51,386 nucleotides of DNA from a virus. Shown piece by piece: positions 31,604-38,544 of the stretch (position 1 is its first letter; the number at the start of each line of letters is the position of its first letter). The translations under genes and the position numbers were made by a program. A model generated the notes under the pieces. It had not been told where the DNA came from, made no database searches, and was given only the letters and a program-made list of their open reading frames with translations. Location: IMG/VR virus record IMGVR_UViG_3300036790_000208, positions 1 to 51,386 of that record; one strand, 5' to 3'.

Positions 31604-31971
31604 GAGACGGCCCGCATCCGCTGCGCCTGCGCGGTCAGCGCCACGGTGACGGCGCGGAGGATCCGGTCCTTGGCCTGCTGCCGCTCGGGAAGCTGCGCGT
31701 AGGGGAGCAGGCACGGGTGGGTCTTCAAGGTGCGGTCCTTGGCGGGCCCGTAAACCCAGCCCTGGGCGCGCTTGCCGTCGCACCACGCGTCGTGGAGCGC
31801 CTGCGCGGGCAGGCCGTCGCGGGCGAGGCGGACACCCCGGATGGTGAGGGCGCGGACGGCGGGGTCCTCGGACGCCCACGGCGGTGACGGGCACTCGTCG
31901 CCGTCGATGTCCTGGATGGCCCGGTTCGCCTCGTGGACGACGCGGGCGACCTCCTCGTCGGTGTAGGTCAC
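31600..31971 (-). CDS. RyR-domain protein
   Basis: 123 aa from GTG 31971. The RyR domain (ryanodine-receptor repeat family, also in bacteria and phages) is clear at about 28-110: PSPPWASEDP, LHDAWCDGKRAQGWVYGPAK, KTHPCLLPYAQLPE and AKDRILRAV. It has been proposed as a ligand sensor linked to nucleotide-based conflict systems. Coupled by 4-base overlaps to the methylase and HIT genes. Confidence 0.85.
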   Translation of the reverse strand: MTYTDEEVARVVHEANRAIQDIDGDECPSPPWASEDPAVRALTIRGVRLARDGLPAQALHDAWCDGKRAQGWVYGPAKDRTLKTHPCLLPYAQLPERQQAKDRILRAVTVALTAQAQRMRAVS

Positions 31972-33185
31972 GGTGCTGCCTCCTGGATGGTGAAAAGCGA
32001 GCCCTGCCCGTCGGTGACGGGCGGGGGCTTGGGCACGCACATGGCCCTGGCGCGCTCTGCGGGGTCGCTGGTGCGCCAGCGGGCAAGGCGGCAGTAGTCG
32101 GCCGAGCGGTCAACGCTGATGCCCGTGCGGCCGTGCACGGCCGCGACTAGGGCAGTCGTGCCGGTCCCGCCGAACGGGTCGAGCACCACGGCCGGGCGCG
32201 CCGGCGCGTCAGGCTTCGGGCAGGCGCAGGCGTAGCCGGTGATGGTCACGCGGTCGCGGTACTCGACGGCAGTGGCGATCTTGCCGGTGTGCTCGCCGTT
32301 GCGCGTCGCGTCGCGTCGGGTATGCGATCCCATGCGACCGGCGCCGCGGTGATATTCGGGCGTCTTGCTGGTCATCGGCCGTCGTCCCTCGCCGCACTCC
32401 GTGCAGATCCCGGACGGCGACCAGCCGAGGATCGCCCGGCGCGGCAGCTCCATCGGGAACGCGGCGAAGTGGTCCACGCCGAGGTGCGCGGGCACGGTCA
32501 GCGGCTGCGACGGGATCTCCCAGACGGAGCCGGGCAGCTTGCCGAGCGGGTTGAGCTCACGCTCGGGTGTGGCGTGCCATGTCGGATGACCGTCCTTGCC
32601 GCCTGTCTTGCGCCCGTGACGCTCGCCTAGCGTGGCCTGCGGCTCCCGCACCTCGTCGACGGCCGCGAAGTAGCGCGGCTGCTTCGTGAGGTGGAACACC
32701 TGCTCGTGCGAGCGGCGCACGCGGTCGGTGACGCTCTCAGGCAGCCCGTTCGGCTTGGCCCACACGATCTCCGCGCGCAGGATCAGGCCGAGGTCGTCCA
32801 TGCAGCCGAGGGCGTAGCGCCACGGCAGGCCGAGCAGCGACTTCGCGGGCATCCCATCCTGCGGCCGGGCGACGGAGGCGCCCGACTTGTCGCGCCGCCA
32901 GGTGGCGTCATAGGTGGCCCGGCCGCCGCTGGCGTACTTGTCGCCGAGGTTGACGAAGATCGACCCGGACGGCTTGAGCACGCGCACCCACTCGCGGGTG
33001 CAGTCCAGTAGCGCATCGGTGAACTCGCGCGGCGTCGCCTCGCTGCCGATCTGCCCGGCGTAGTGCTCGCCGCCGTCGCTGTACGACCGGAGGCCGAAGT
33101 ATGGTGGCGAGGTTACGATCAGGTCCACGCTCTCGTCCGCCAGCGGCAGGCTCGCGGCGTCGCCGCGCAGGATGACCGCGCTCAC
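31968..33185 (-). CDS. DNA methyltransferase, beta-class (N4-C or N6-A)
   Basis: 405 aa from GTG 33185. Catalytic TSPPY (25-29) precedes the SAM motif DPFGGTGTT (336-344), the beta-class order. Between them LRAEIVWAKPNGLP and a metal-type insert (CTEC...CAC) may hold part of the target-recognition region. No restriction partner nearby; probably protects phage DNA or regulates. Confidence 0.9.
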   Translation of the reverse strand: MSAVILRGDAASLPLADESVDLIVTSPPYFGLRSYSDGGEHYAGQIGSEATPREFTDALLDCTREWVRVLKPSGSIFVNLGDKYASGGRATYDATWRRDKSGASVARPQDGMPAKSLLGLPWRYALGCMDDLGLILRAEIVWAKPNGLPESVTDRVRRSHEQVFHLTKQPRYFAAVDEVREPQATLGERHGRKTGGKDGHPTWHATPERELNPLGKLPGSVWEIPSQPLTVPAHLGVDHFAAFPMELPRRAILGWSPSGICTECGEGRRPMTSKTPEYHRGAGRMGSHTRRDATRNGEHTGKIATAVEYRDRVTITGYACACPKPDAPARPAVVLDPFGGTGTTALVAAVHGRTGISVDRSADYCRLARWRTSDPAERARAMCVPKPPPVTDGQGSLFTIQEAAP

Positions 33186-33814
33186 GCTGCCACCGGCCCG
33201 GTAGCGCGGATGATGTCGCGGCCGAGTTTCAGCCACTGGGTGGCGTCCCACTCGTGACCGCACCCGGCGCAGCCGACCATCGACGGGCGCGGGTCACCGG
33301 GGCCCGTGTAGACGATCGCGGCCAGGCCCCCGGCGGCCTCGCACCTGGGGCAGCGGTTCAGCGCCGCAGGGACGGTGATCCGCACCGCCGGGCGCGGGTC
33401 GAGCAGCGCGACAGCACGGCCCCGGTCGGCGGCGATTGCCCCGGCCATGTCGCCCGCCCACGGGCGGAACGACGCCCAGCGGGCCTGCCCGGCGAGCCAC
33501 CCGGCCAGCGCCGGAACGGTCGGCACCGGCCACGCCATGGGCTGGCGCTCGGTGATGACCTGCCGGGTCCAGACCTGGAGGTCGTGGCGGACCTGGCTCA
33601 TGGCCTCGGCGGCGGCGTCGTTGTACGGGAGCCCGTCGCCCTGGCCGTGGCCGTCGCCGGTGACGCGCGGGTCGAGCAGCTCGGCGAGGTCCGCGTAGAG
33701 CGCCGGGAGGCGGCGCAGGTCGCGGGTCATGCCGGCGGTGCAGGGGCGGCACAGGCGCGCGCCGGGCTCGGCGGGCTCCGGCTCGTCGTGGCGCGGCGCG
33801 AGGCAGTTGGTCAT
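33182..33814 (-). CDS. Zinc-finger protein of unknown role (210 aa)
   Basis: ATG 33814 overlaps the upstream stop (GTG 33817 also possible). N-terminal C..H and CRPCTAGM, C-terminal NRCPRCEAAGGL and GCAGCGHEW: two CxxC pairs. Middle part helical with several Trp. Similar proteins are common in Streptomyces phages; function unknown. Confidence 0.65.
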   Translation of the reverse strand: MTNCLAPRHDEPEPAEPGARLCRPCTAGMTRDLRRLPALYADLAELLDPRVTGDGHGQGDGLPYNDAAAEAMSQVRHDLQVWTRQVITERQPMAWPVPTVPALAGWLAGQARWASFRPWAGDMAGAIAADRGRAVALLDPRPAVRITVPAALNRCPRCEAAGGLAAIVYTGPGDPRPSMVGCAGCGHEWDATQWLKLGRDIIRATGPVAA

Positions 33815-34233
33815 CACATGCCGTCCGGGATGCCGATGAGGTCGCGGGCGGCGCGCTCCACGGCGTTCATCCCGGCGGCGGGTGCAGGCCGCGCCTGCTG
33901 CTCCAACGCGCGGACGGCGATCTTCCGGAGAGCGGCGATCCCGTTGCCGACCTCGCCTCCGGAGATTTTCTCCAGCGCCATGCGGTACTGGTTGCGCTCG
34001 GTGGCGATCTTGGCCAGCTCAAGGTCGGGCGCCGCGTGCTCCCGCTCGTCGGCGCGGATGATCGGCTCGATGGCTTCCGCGATCGCGCTGGCGACGGCTT
34101 GCCGGTCGGACAGGATCATGAACAGATCGTCGGGGAGCGCCCTTGTGAGCGCGTTGAACGCGTGAGCGTGGACGCGGTACTCGATGCTGGTGGGGTCAAT
34201 CCCCGGCCCCGGTGTCGGCGTCGGCGCGCCCAT
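33814..34233 (-). CDS. Hypothetical protein (139 aa)
   Basis: Contains VASAIAEAIEPIIRADERE and LELAKIATERNQYRMALEKI, a helical pair; a related ERNQLRMVL-type block occurs in the protein at 35010-35783. Unknown role. Confidence 0.65.
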   Translation of the reverse strand: MGAPTPTPGPGIDPTSIEYRVHAHAFNALTRALPDDLFMILSDRQAVASAIAEAIEPIIRADEREHAAPDLELAKIATERNQYRMALEKISGGEVGNGIAALRKIAVRALEQQARPAPAAGMNAVERAARDLIGIPDGM

Positions 34234-34577
34234 CAGGTCCTCTGCCCGTCCTGCGCGCCGGTGCCGTTCGGCTGGCGCTGCGGCAGCGGCGGCACGGCGC
34301 GGCCCTCCAGGGACCGCACCAGGGTCAGCACGGCGTCACGGTCGCCGTCCGTCAGCTGCGCGCCGAGGCTCTCCGCGTCGAGGGCGGCGACCAGCGGGTT
34401 GGCACGCGCCTCCCGCATCTCGGCGGCGGCTGTCTCGGCTGCGACGGCGGCGGCCTCCGCTGCCCGCGCGGCTGCTGCCGCCGCGTCCTGGGCGGCCTCG
34501 AGGCGGGAACGGGAACGGCGGCCGTTGCGGTGACGGGCGGCCTGGTCGGCATCGGCCTCGATGCGGGTCACGGTCAT
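34233..34577 (-). CDS. Ala/Glu-rich helical protein (114 aa)
   Basis: ATG 34577 behind AAGGAG. Long Ala-rich helix (AAAAAARAAEAAAVAAETAA). Possibly a coiled coil; no family recognised. Confidence 0.6.
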   Translation of the reverse strand: MTVTRIEADADQAARHRNGRRSRSRLEAAQDAAAAAARAAEAAAVAAETAAAEMREARANPLVAALDAESLGAQLTDGDRDAVLTLVRSLEGRAVPPLPQRQPNGTGAQDGQRT

Positions 34578-34612
34578 GACGGTTCTCCTTCGGCTGGAAC
34601 GGCTGGGACGGG

Positions 34613-34699
34613 TTACTTGTCTTTCAGGTCTTCGAGCAGCCGCGCGCACTTGTCGCACGGGCTGCTCTCGCACTGGTTGCCGCACTTCTCGCAGGTCAT
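34613..34699 (-). CDS. 28-aa zinc microprotein
   Basis: ATG 34699 overlaps the previous stop (ATGA). MTCEKCGNQCESSPCDKCAR has CxxCx3C and CxxC pairs, enough for one zinc site, then a short charged helix. Very short; supported by coupling and motif only. Confidence 0.5.
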   Translation of the reverse strand: MTCEKCGNQCESSPCDKCARLLEDLKDK

Positions 34700-35013
34700 G
34701 ACGGCGGCCCGGCGACCTTGCGGAGCTGGTGGGCGACACCGCCGGGTCCCTGCCCCTCGAACTTGGCGGCGAGGTCGAGCACCTGCTTGCGGAGCTGGTC
34801 GCGGTCCTCGCGGGCGAGGCTGAGCTGCCCGGTCTCGACGGCGGTTGCGGCGGCTTCTTCGTCGGCCTTCATCCCGGCCGGGAGTTCTTCCCAGCGAAGC
34901 CCGATGATGGCGACAAGAGTGCTGTCCGGCTCGCTGTCGGGCGCGCCCATGCGCCGGGCCTTGGCGGCCTGCCGCGCCTCGTACGCCTGCTGCCCGGCGC
35001 TCTTGCCGCTCAT
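34696..35013 (-). CDS. Hypothetical protein (105 aa)
   Basis: Basic N-terminal helix (QQAYEARQAAKARRMG), then IGLRWEELPAGM and LAREDRDQLRKQVLDLAAKF. ATG 35013 overlaps the preceding stop. Unknown role. Confidence 0.6.
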   Translation of the reverse strand: MSGKSAGQQAYEARQAAKARRMGAPDSEPDSTLVAIIGLRWEELPAGMKADEEAAATAVETGQLSLAREDRDQLRKQVLDLAAKFEGQGPGGVAHQLRKVAGPPS

Positions 35014-35783
35014 GACGTGAGCCCGGCGCGGGTGCGCCACTTGGCGATCTGGACCATGCCGACGCGGGCGGTGTGGCCGCTGCCGCTGGGGCCGAACGCG
35101 GCGAGGATCTCGGTGATGACCTCGGCCCGCAGGCGGCTCTCGCGCATCGCGGCGGCCAGCTCGGGCGCGGGCCCGCTTGCAGCCGAAGTCAGCTCGGGCC
35201 GGATCGCGGCGAGCCGGTCGCGGGCTTCCAGGTTGCCGTCGTCTGCTAGCCACTGAAGAACCATGCGGAGCTGGTTGCGCTCGGCGATGATCGAAGCCAC
35301 TTCAAGGTCGGAGGCGTTGCGTGCGGCGGCCAGCTCGGGCGCGGGCTGCGGCTCCGGCACAGGCAGGATGCCCGCGAGGACGAGCGAGTTCGCCAGTACG
35401 TGCCCGCACGTCCACTGGCCGCTCCGCCACTGCATGTGGCTGCCGTCGTGGCCGTCGACAGGGCACGGCGCGAACTGCACCTCGGGCACCGCGTGCGGCT
35501 CCTGCGCGGCGCAGCCGTGCTCGGCCCGGTGCTCGCGGACCTTCGCCGTGAGCGTGTCCCACGAGTCGCCCGGACTGATGGGGTGGATCACGTCGCCGCT
35601 CTCGCTGTCTGGTTCGTCCTTGAAGCAGGCGAGCCAGTGCGTGTCGCCGTCGTAGGTGACGTAGACGTCCGCCTGCCCTGGCGTCGCGGCGGTCACAGGT
35701 CCGCTGTAGGTGCGGCCGTCCGGCGAGTCGAAGCTGTCGGGCGCGTCGCCGTACGCGAGGTCGGGAACTTCGTGCGCGCTCAC
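35010..35783 (-). CDS. Hypothetical multidomain protein (257 aa)
   Basis: Starts VSAHEVPDLAYGDAPDSFDS; contains VYVTYDGDTHWLACF, a Cys/His block (CPVDGHDGSHMQW...WTCGHV) and two helical blocks, EVASIIAERNQLRMVLQWL and ESRLRAEVITEILAAFG. The second resembles blocks in neighbouring genes, suggesting module shuffling. Function unknown. Confidence 0.65.
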   Translation of the reverse strand: MSAHEVPDLAYGDAPDSFDSPDGRTYSGPVTAATPGQADVYVTYDGDTHWLACFKDEPDSESGDVIHPISPGDSWDTLTAKVREHRAEHGCAAQEPHAVPEVQFAPCPVDGHDGSHMQWRSGQWTCGHVLANSLVLAGILPVPEPQPAPELAAARNASDLEVASIIAERNQLRMVLQWLADDGNLEARDRLAAIRPELTSAASGPAPELAAAMRESRLRAEVITEILAAFGPSGSGHTARVGMVQIAKWRTRAGLTS

Positions 35784-35971
35784 AGGTCCACGTCCGCGAT
35801 GTCGGCGAGTGCCTCTTCGGCGGTCGCGCGGGCGCTGTAGTCGTCGCCGTCCTGGTCGATCTTGCGCAGCGCGTCCAGGGCGATGGCGAGCTTCTTGCCC
35901 TGGCGGAAGTACGGGTCCGTGGTGGCCGCGCCGGCTTCGCGCACCGACAGCCACGATTCCAGGTCGCTCAT
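35780..35971 (-). CDS. Hypothetical acidic protein (63 aa)
   Basis: Overlaps both neighbours by 4 bases. Helical: FRQGKKLAIALDALRKIDQD. Unknown role. Confidence 0.6.
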   Translation of the reverse strand: MSDLESWLSVREAGAATTDPYFRQGKKLAIALDALRKIDQDGDDYSARATAEEALADIADVDL

Positions 35972-36300
35972 TTCACCGTCTCCTTTTCCTTCACTTCGAG
36001 TTGCCTTCCGACTTCCTGGTGGCTCCCGCATTCCGACCGGATATCCCACACGTAAATGGCGTGCCCGCATCCCCGGCATTTCTTGTAGGTGGCCGGGAGC
36101 ATGTGGCCTTGCGGGTGGCACACGGGGCAGCGGCGCATCTTGTCGCCGTCACCGGTGCTGAATTCGATGAGGCGGGTCTCCCGGTCGCATCCGGGTTGCA
36201 TGCACCACGGGGGTTTCTGGTCGCCGATTTCCGCCGCGTAAAGTTCTTGCGGGCAGTCCTTGGCCATGTGGCCGTCTTCGCGGCACTGGTAGCACTTCAC
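35968..36300 (-). CDS. Zinc-knuckle (CCHC) protein (110 aa)
   Basis: GTG 36300. The N-terminus has C3-x2-C6-x4-H11-x4-C16, an exact CCHC zinc knuckle of the kind that binds single-stranded nucleic acid. More Cys pairs follow (CMQPGC, CPVCHPQGH, CRGCGH). Position beside replication genes fits a nucleic-acid-binding role. Confidence 0.7.
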   Translation of the reverse strand: MKCYQCREDGHMAKDCPQELYAAEIGDQKPPWCMQPGCDRETRLIEFSTGDGDKMRRCPVCHPQGHMLPATYKKCRGCGHAIYVWDIRSECGSHQEVGRQLEVKEKETVK

Positions 36301-36301
36301 G

Positions 36302-36712
36302 TCAGCCGACCTCGCGGCCTACGTGCAGCGTGGCGGGGTCGAAGCGGCGCGGCCCGGATTCCAGGGCTGGCCTGGCTGGCGCGGGCGGCCTCGGTCCCGC
36401 GAGCGACCTGACGGCGCGCGGGTGGCAGGCGCACATGCACCAGCTCACGCGGCAGTCGCCGTGGTCCTCGCCACGGCAGGCGTTCGAATGGGGCCGGGCC
36501 GCTGACCGCGCCGACGCGATCTCCGCGATGATCTCTGACGGCGAGACGAACGGCTGCCGCGCGTTGATCGCGGCGGCGGCCCGCTTGCACTCGCCGAATT
36601 CGAGGTGGCCTAGCACGTCGTGCCATGCGAGCCCGGTGGTGCTGCCCATTCGCTGCTGGGGAAACAAGTCGCCCACGTACTTGGCGAGGTTGACGCATTC
36701 CTCGCGTGTCAT
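36302..36712 (-). CDS. Replication accessory protein, helicase-loader candidate (136 aa)
   Basis: ATG 36712 overlaps the replisome organiser stop (ATGA). Helical N-terminus VNLAKYVGDLFPQQRMG and FGECKRAAAAINARQPFVSP resemble small loader-type proteins found after initiator genes; the Cys/His block HSNACRGEDHGDCRVSWCMC follows. Assignment mostly by position. Confidence 0.5.
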   Translation of the reverse strand: MTREECVNLAKYVGDLFPQQRMGSTTGLAWHDVLGHLEFGECKRAAAAINARQPFVSPSEIIAEIASARSAARPHSNACRGEDHGDCRVSWCMCACHPRAVRSLAGPRPPAPARPALESGPRRFDPATLHVGREVG

Positions 36713-37554
36713 CGGGCAGCCTCCTGCTCGTCCAGGGCGCGCGCTATGCGGCGCAGCTCGTTGTAATCGGTGTCGCTCGGCTGCCGGGATGACTTGCCCG
36801 ATGCGGCTTTCATCTTGCGAATGGCATCGAGGCGGAGGCGGTCGTATTTCTCGCGGAGCGTGGGCATCGACATGATGTTGCCGCGCCAGAATTCGTCATC
36901 CTGGCTCCAGTCGATGCAGGCGCTTACCTGTTCCTCGGTGCGGCCGTCCTTGTCGATTAGGAGGCGGGCGGCGTCGCGCCATTTCTTGCTGACAACGGGG
37001 CGCTTGCTGCCGTTGGCCGCGATGCGGTCAGCGAGCCGGGCGCAGAGTCGCTCGACGTCGGGGCGGTCGGGGAGCGACGGCGGCTTTGCCGGCGTCTCTT
37101 TAACCTGCTCCAGAGAACTACCTGTAACAGTCAAAAGAATGTCGGAGATTTCTACCCCGGTCGTTTTGACCGGGGTTCCGTTGACCTGCGGTTCTTCGGT
37201 AGGTCCGGTCATTTTGACCGGGGTAGGGGTCCGGTCATTTTGACCGGGGTCAGCCGGGGGTCCGGTCATTTTGACCGGGGTAGGTCCGGTCATTTTGACC
37301 GGGGTCAGCGTCGGCGCGTACCGGCTGATGCCGCCCGGCCGGGGCTCCACGGACAGCTCCCCGAGTGCTTCCAGGGCCTCGACGGAACGCCGCACGCCCT
37401 TATCTGAAAGGCGGCACTTGGCCATCAGCTGGGCCACGCTCATCTCCGTGAATTCCCCCTCTCCGCATTCATCCGCAATTGCCAGCAGGACAATCAGTGA
37501 GCCATTCGAGGCGCGCGAATTCTCCCAAGCCCATTTCGTCGCGCCGGTTGCCAT
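36709..37554 (-). CDS. Replisome organiser / replication initiator with internal iterons
   Basis: 281 aa from ATG 37554 behind AGGAAGG. The N-terminal winged helix (ENSRASNGSLIVLLAIADEC, SVAQLMAKCRLSDKGVRRSV) is typical of phage initiators. The linker has repeats TPVKMTGP and a shifted-frame copy GQNDRT. The C-terminal helical domain (ADRIAANGSKRPVVSKKWRD, NIMSMPTLREKYDRL) resembles loader-binding domains. The divergent HTH gene and operators lie upstream. Confidence 0.75.
   Translation of the reverse strand: MATGATKWAWENSRASNGSLIVLLAIADECGEGEFTEMSVAQLMAKCRLSDKGVRRSVEALEALGELSVEPRPGGISRYAPTLTPVKMTGPTPVKMTGPPADPGQNDRTPTPVKMTGPTEEPQVNGTPVKTTGVEISDILLTVTGSSLEQVKETPAKPPSLPDRPDVERLCARLADRIAANGSKRPVVSKKWRDAARLLIDKDGRTEEQVSACIDWSQDDEFWRGNIMSMPTLREKYDRLRLDAIRKMKAASGKSSRQPSDTDYNELRRIARALDEQEAAR
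37155..37302. repeat. Five palindromic iterons; candidate replication origin
   Basis: CCGGTCATTTTGACCGG is perfectly repeated at 37205-37221, 37231-37247, 37262-37278 and 37286-37302. A variant, CCCCGGTC-gtttt-GACCGGGG, lies at 37155-37175. Each is an inverted repeat with 7-bp arms (8-bp in the variant). Spacings of 26, 31 and 24 bp put one copy in a different reading frame, so DNA sequence rather than protein is conserved. A/T-richer DNA at 37105-37155 could be the unwinding element. Layout recalls lambda ori inside gene O. Confidence 0.75.
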
Positions 37555-37584
37555 CCATGCCTTCCTGTCTCGCTCGTACCACCA

Positions 37585-37641
37585 CTAGTCAAGTGACTAG
37601 CCTTCCGTACTCTTGCCCTCTAGTCAAGTGACTACTAGCAT
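37585..37641 (+). promoter_or_regulatory. Divergent control region with two 16-bp operators
   Basis: CTAGTCAAGTGACTAG (37585-37600) is a perfect palindrome with 7-bp arms. A 15/16 copy lies at 37620-37635. The second copy exactly fills the 17-base spacer between TTGCCC (37613-37618) and TAGCAT (37636-37641), so binding would block the rightward promoter. The -10 ends seven bases before ATG 37649. Confidence 0.75.
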
Positions 37642-37648
37642 CGTGCCT

Positions 37649-37858
37649 ATGGTTCTTGACATGGGACAACTTGCCGGGGCCGCAGAGATCGGGCGCATGC
37701 TCGGCGGCATCAGCCGTCAACGCGTCCAGCAGCTCGTGAACCGCGACGACTTCCCCGCGCCCTTCGACTGGCTTGAGATGGGCAAGGTCTGGAAGCGCGA
37801 GGACGTCGAGGCGTGGGCGCGCTCTCACGGGCGGCTGATCGCGGACAGCGACACCTAG
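37649..37858 (+). CDS. HTH regulator divergent from replication genes (69 aa)
   Basis: AEIGRMLGGISRQRVQQLVN is a helix-turn-helix, followed by FPAPFDWLEMGKVWKREDVE and AWARSHGR, the AlpA/excisionase-like pattern. There is no Shine-Dalgarno; the promoter position implies a leaderless mRNA. Likely autoregulates through the CTAGTCA operators and controls the initiator. Confidence 0.7.
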   Translation: MVLDMGQLAGAAEIGRMLGGISRQRVQQLVNRDDFPAPFDWLEMGKVWKREDVEAWARSHGRLIADSDT

Positions 37859-37868
37859 CCGCGCGCGT

Positions 37869-37907
37869 GCGGAAGCGCCGGGAGGCAGTGCCCCCGGCGC
37901 TTTCCGC
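37869..37907. terminator. Strong hairpin terminator between convergent genes
   Basis: GCGGAAGCGCCGGG (37869-37882) pairs with CCCGGCGC-TTTCCGC (37893-37907), with a one-base bulge and a ten-base loop. It lies between the convergent HTH gene and the 44-aa gene. Confidence 0.75.
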
Positions 37908-37920
37908 GCTGCCCGCAGGA

Positions 37921-38055
37921 TCACCGGGCCGGTTCCGTCACGGTCGCGGTGGGGTGCCCGGTCTTCTTCGTGTGCCGCTCGGCGTCACGGTCAGGGTCGC
38001 CGTCGGGCACCCAGTCGCAGCGGAGGCAGTGCGCGGCGGTGACGGTCTTAGTCAT
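37921..38055 (-). CDS. Mini zinc finger (44 aa)
   Basis: ATG 38055. HCLRCDWVPDGDPDRDAERH and the following TKKTGH give a CxxC...HxxxxxH site, a form frequent in actinobacterial genomes. Last gene of this stretch before the terminator. Confidence 0.6.
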   Translation of the reverse strand: MTKTVTAAHCLRCDWVPDGDPDRDAERHTKKTGHPTATVTEPAR

Positions 38056-38350
38056 CGACGGCCCTGGGCGGCTCGCTGTCATGCCAGCGCAAGGTGGTGG
38101 TCCCGGAGTAGCCACCGATCATCTCGGCGAACCCAGAGGGCATCATCGTCCACCAGGTGGCGTGCTCCTGCTTGACGATGATGACGAAGTCCTCGCCGTC
38201 GTCCGTGGGATACCAGCCGATGGCGGCCGACGGGTCGCCGGTCGCGCTGCGGATGCCGCGCTCAAGGGCGCGCTGCACGATGGCGTGATCGACTGCCGGC
38301 AGCTCTAGCCGCACGCGGTTCGCGTTGCGCGGCAGCGCCTCGTTGCTCAC
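38048..38350 (-). CDS. Hypothetical protein (100 aa)
   Basis: Helix with VDHAIVQRALERGIRS and a beta part (DFVIIVKQEHATWWTM). Coupled (ATGA) to the 65-aa gene. Unknown role. Confidence 0.6.
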   Translation of the reverse strand: MSNEALPRNANRVRLELPAVDHAIVQRALERGIRSATGDPSAAIGWYPTDDGEDFVIIVKQEHATWWTMMPSGFAEMIGGYSGTTTLRWHDSEPPRAVDD

Positions 38351-38544
38351 GGGGTCACCTGTCCCGGCATCGCGGCGCGGTCGAGCATCTCGCGCAGCTC
38401 GTCAGCCCCGTAGTCGCTGAACGTGAAGTCCGTCCCGCTCTCGGGCTCGTACAGCGTCACCGTGGCGTCGGGCCCGGCGAAGACGTCGAGCGGGCAGCCG
38501 CCGACAAGGTGCGCGGTGCCGAGCTTGACCAGCTCACTGGCCAC
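38347..38544 (-). CDS. Hypothetical protein (65 aa)
   Basis: Beta-rich with an acidic helical end (FSDYGADELREMLDRAA). Overlaps the annealing-protein gene end by 11 bases. Unknown role. Confidence 0.6.
   Translation of the reverse strand: MASELVKLGTAHLVGGCPLDVFAGPDATVTLYEPESGTDFTFSDYGADELREMLDRAAMPGQVTP

Noticed and set aside
37155-37302. CRISPR-like array
   Set aside because: Repeats are 17-bp palindromes with 7-14 bp gaps inside a coding sequence, no cas genes; iterons fit better.
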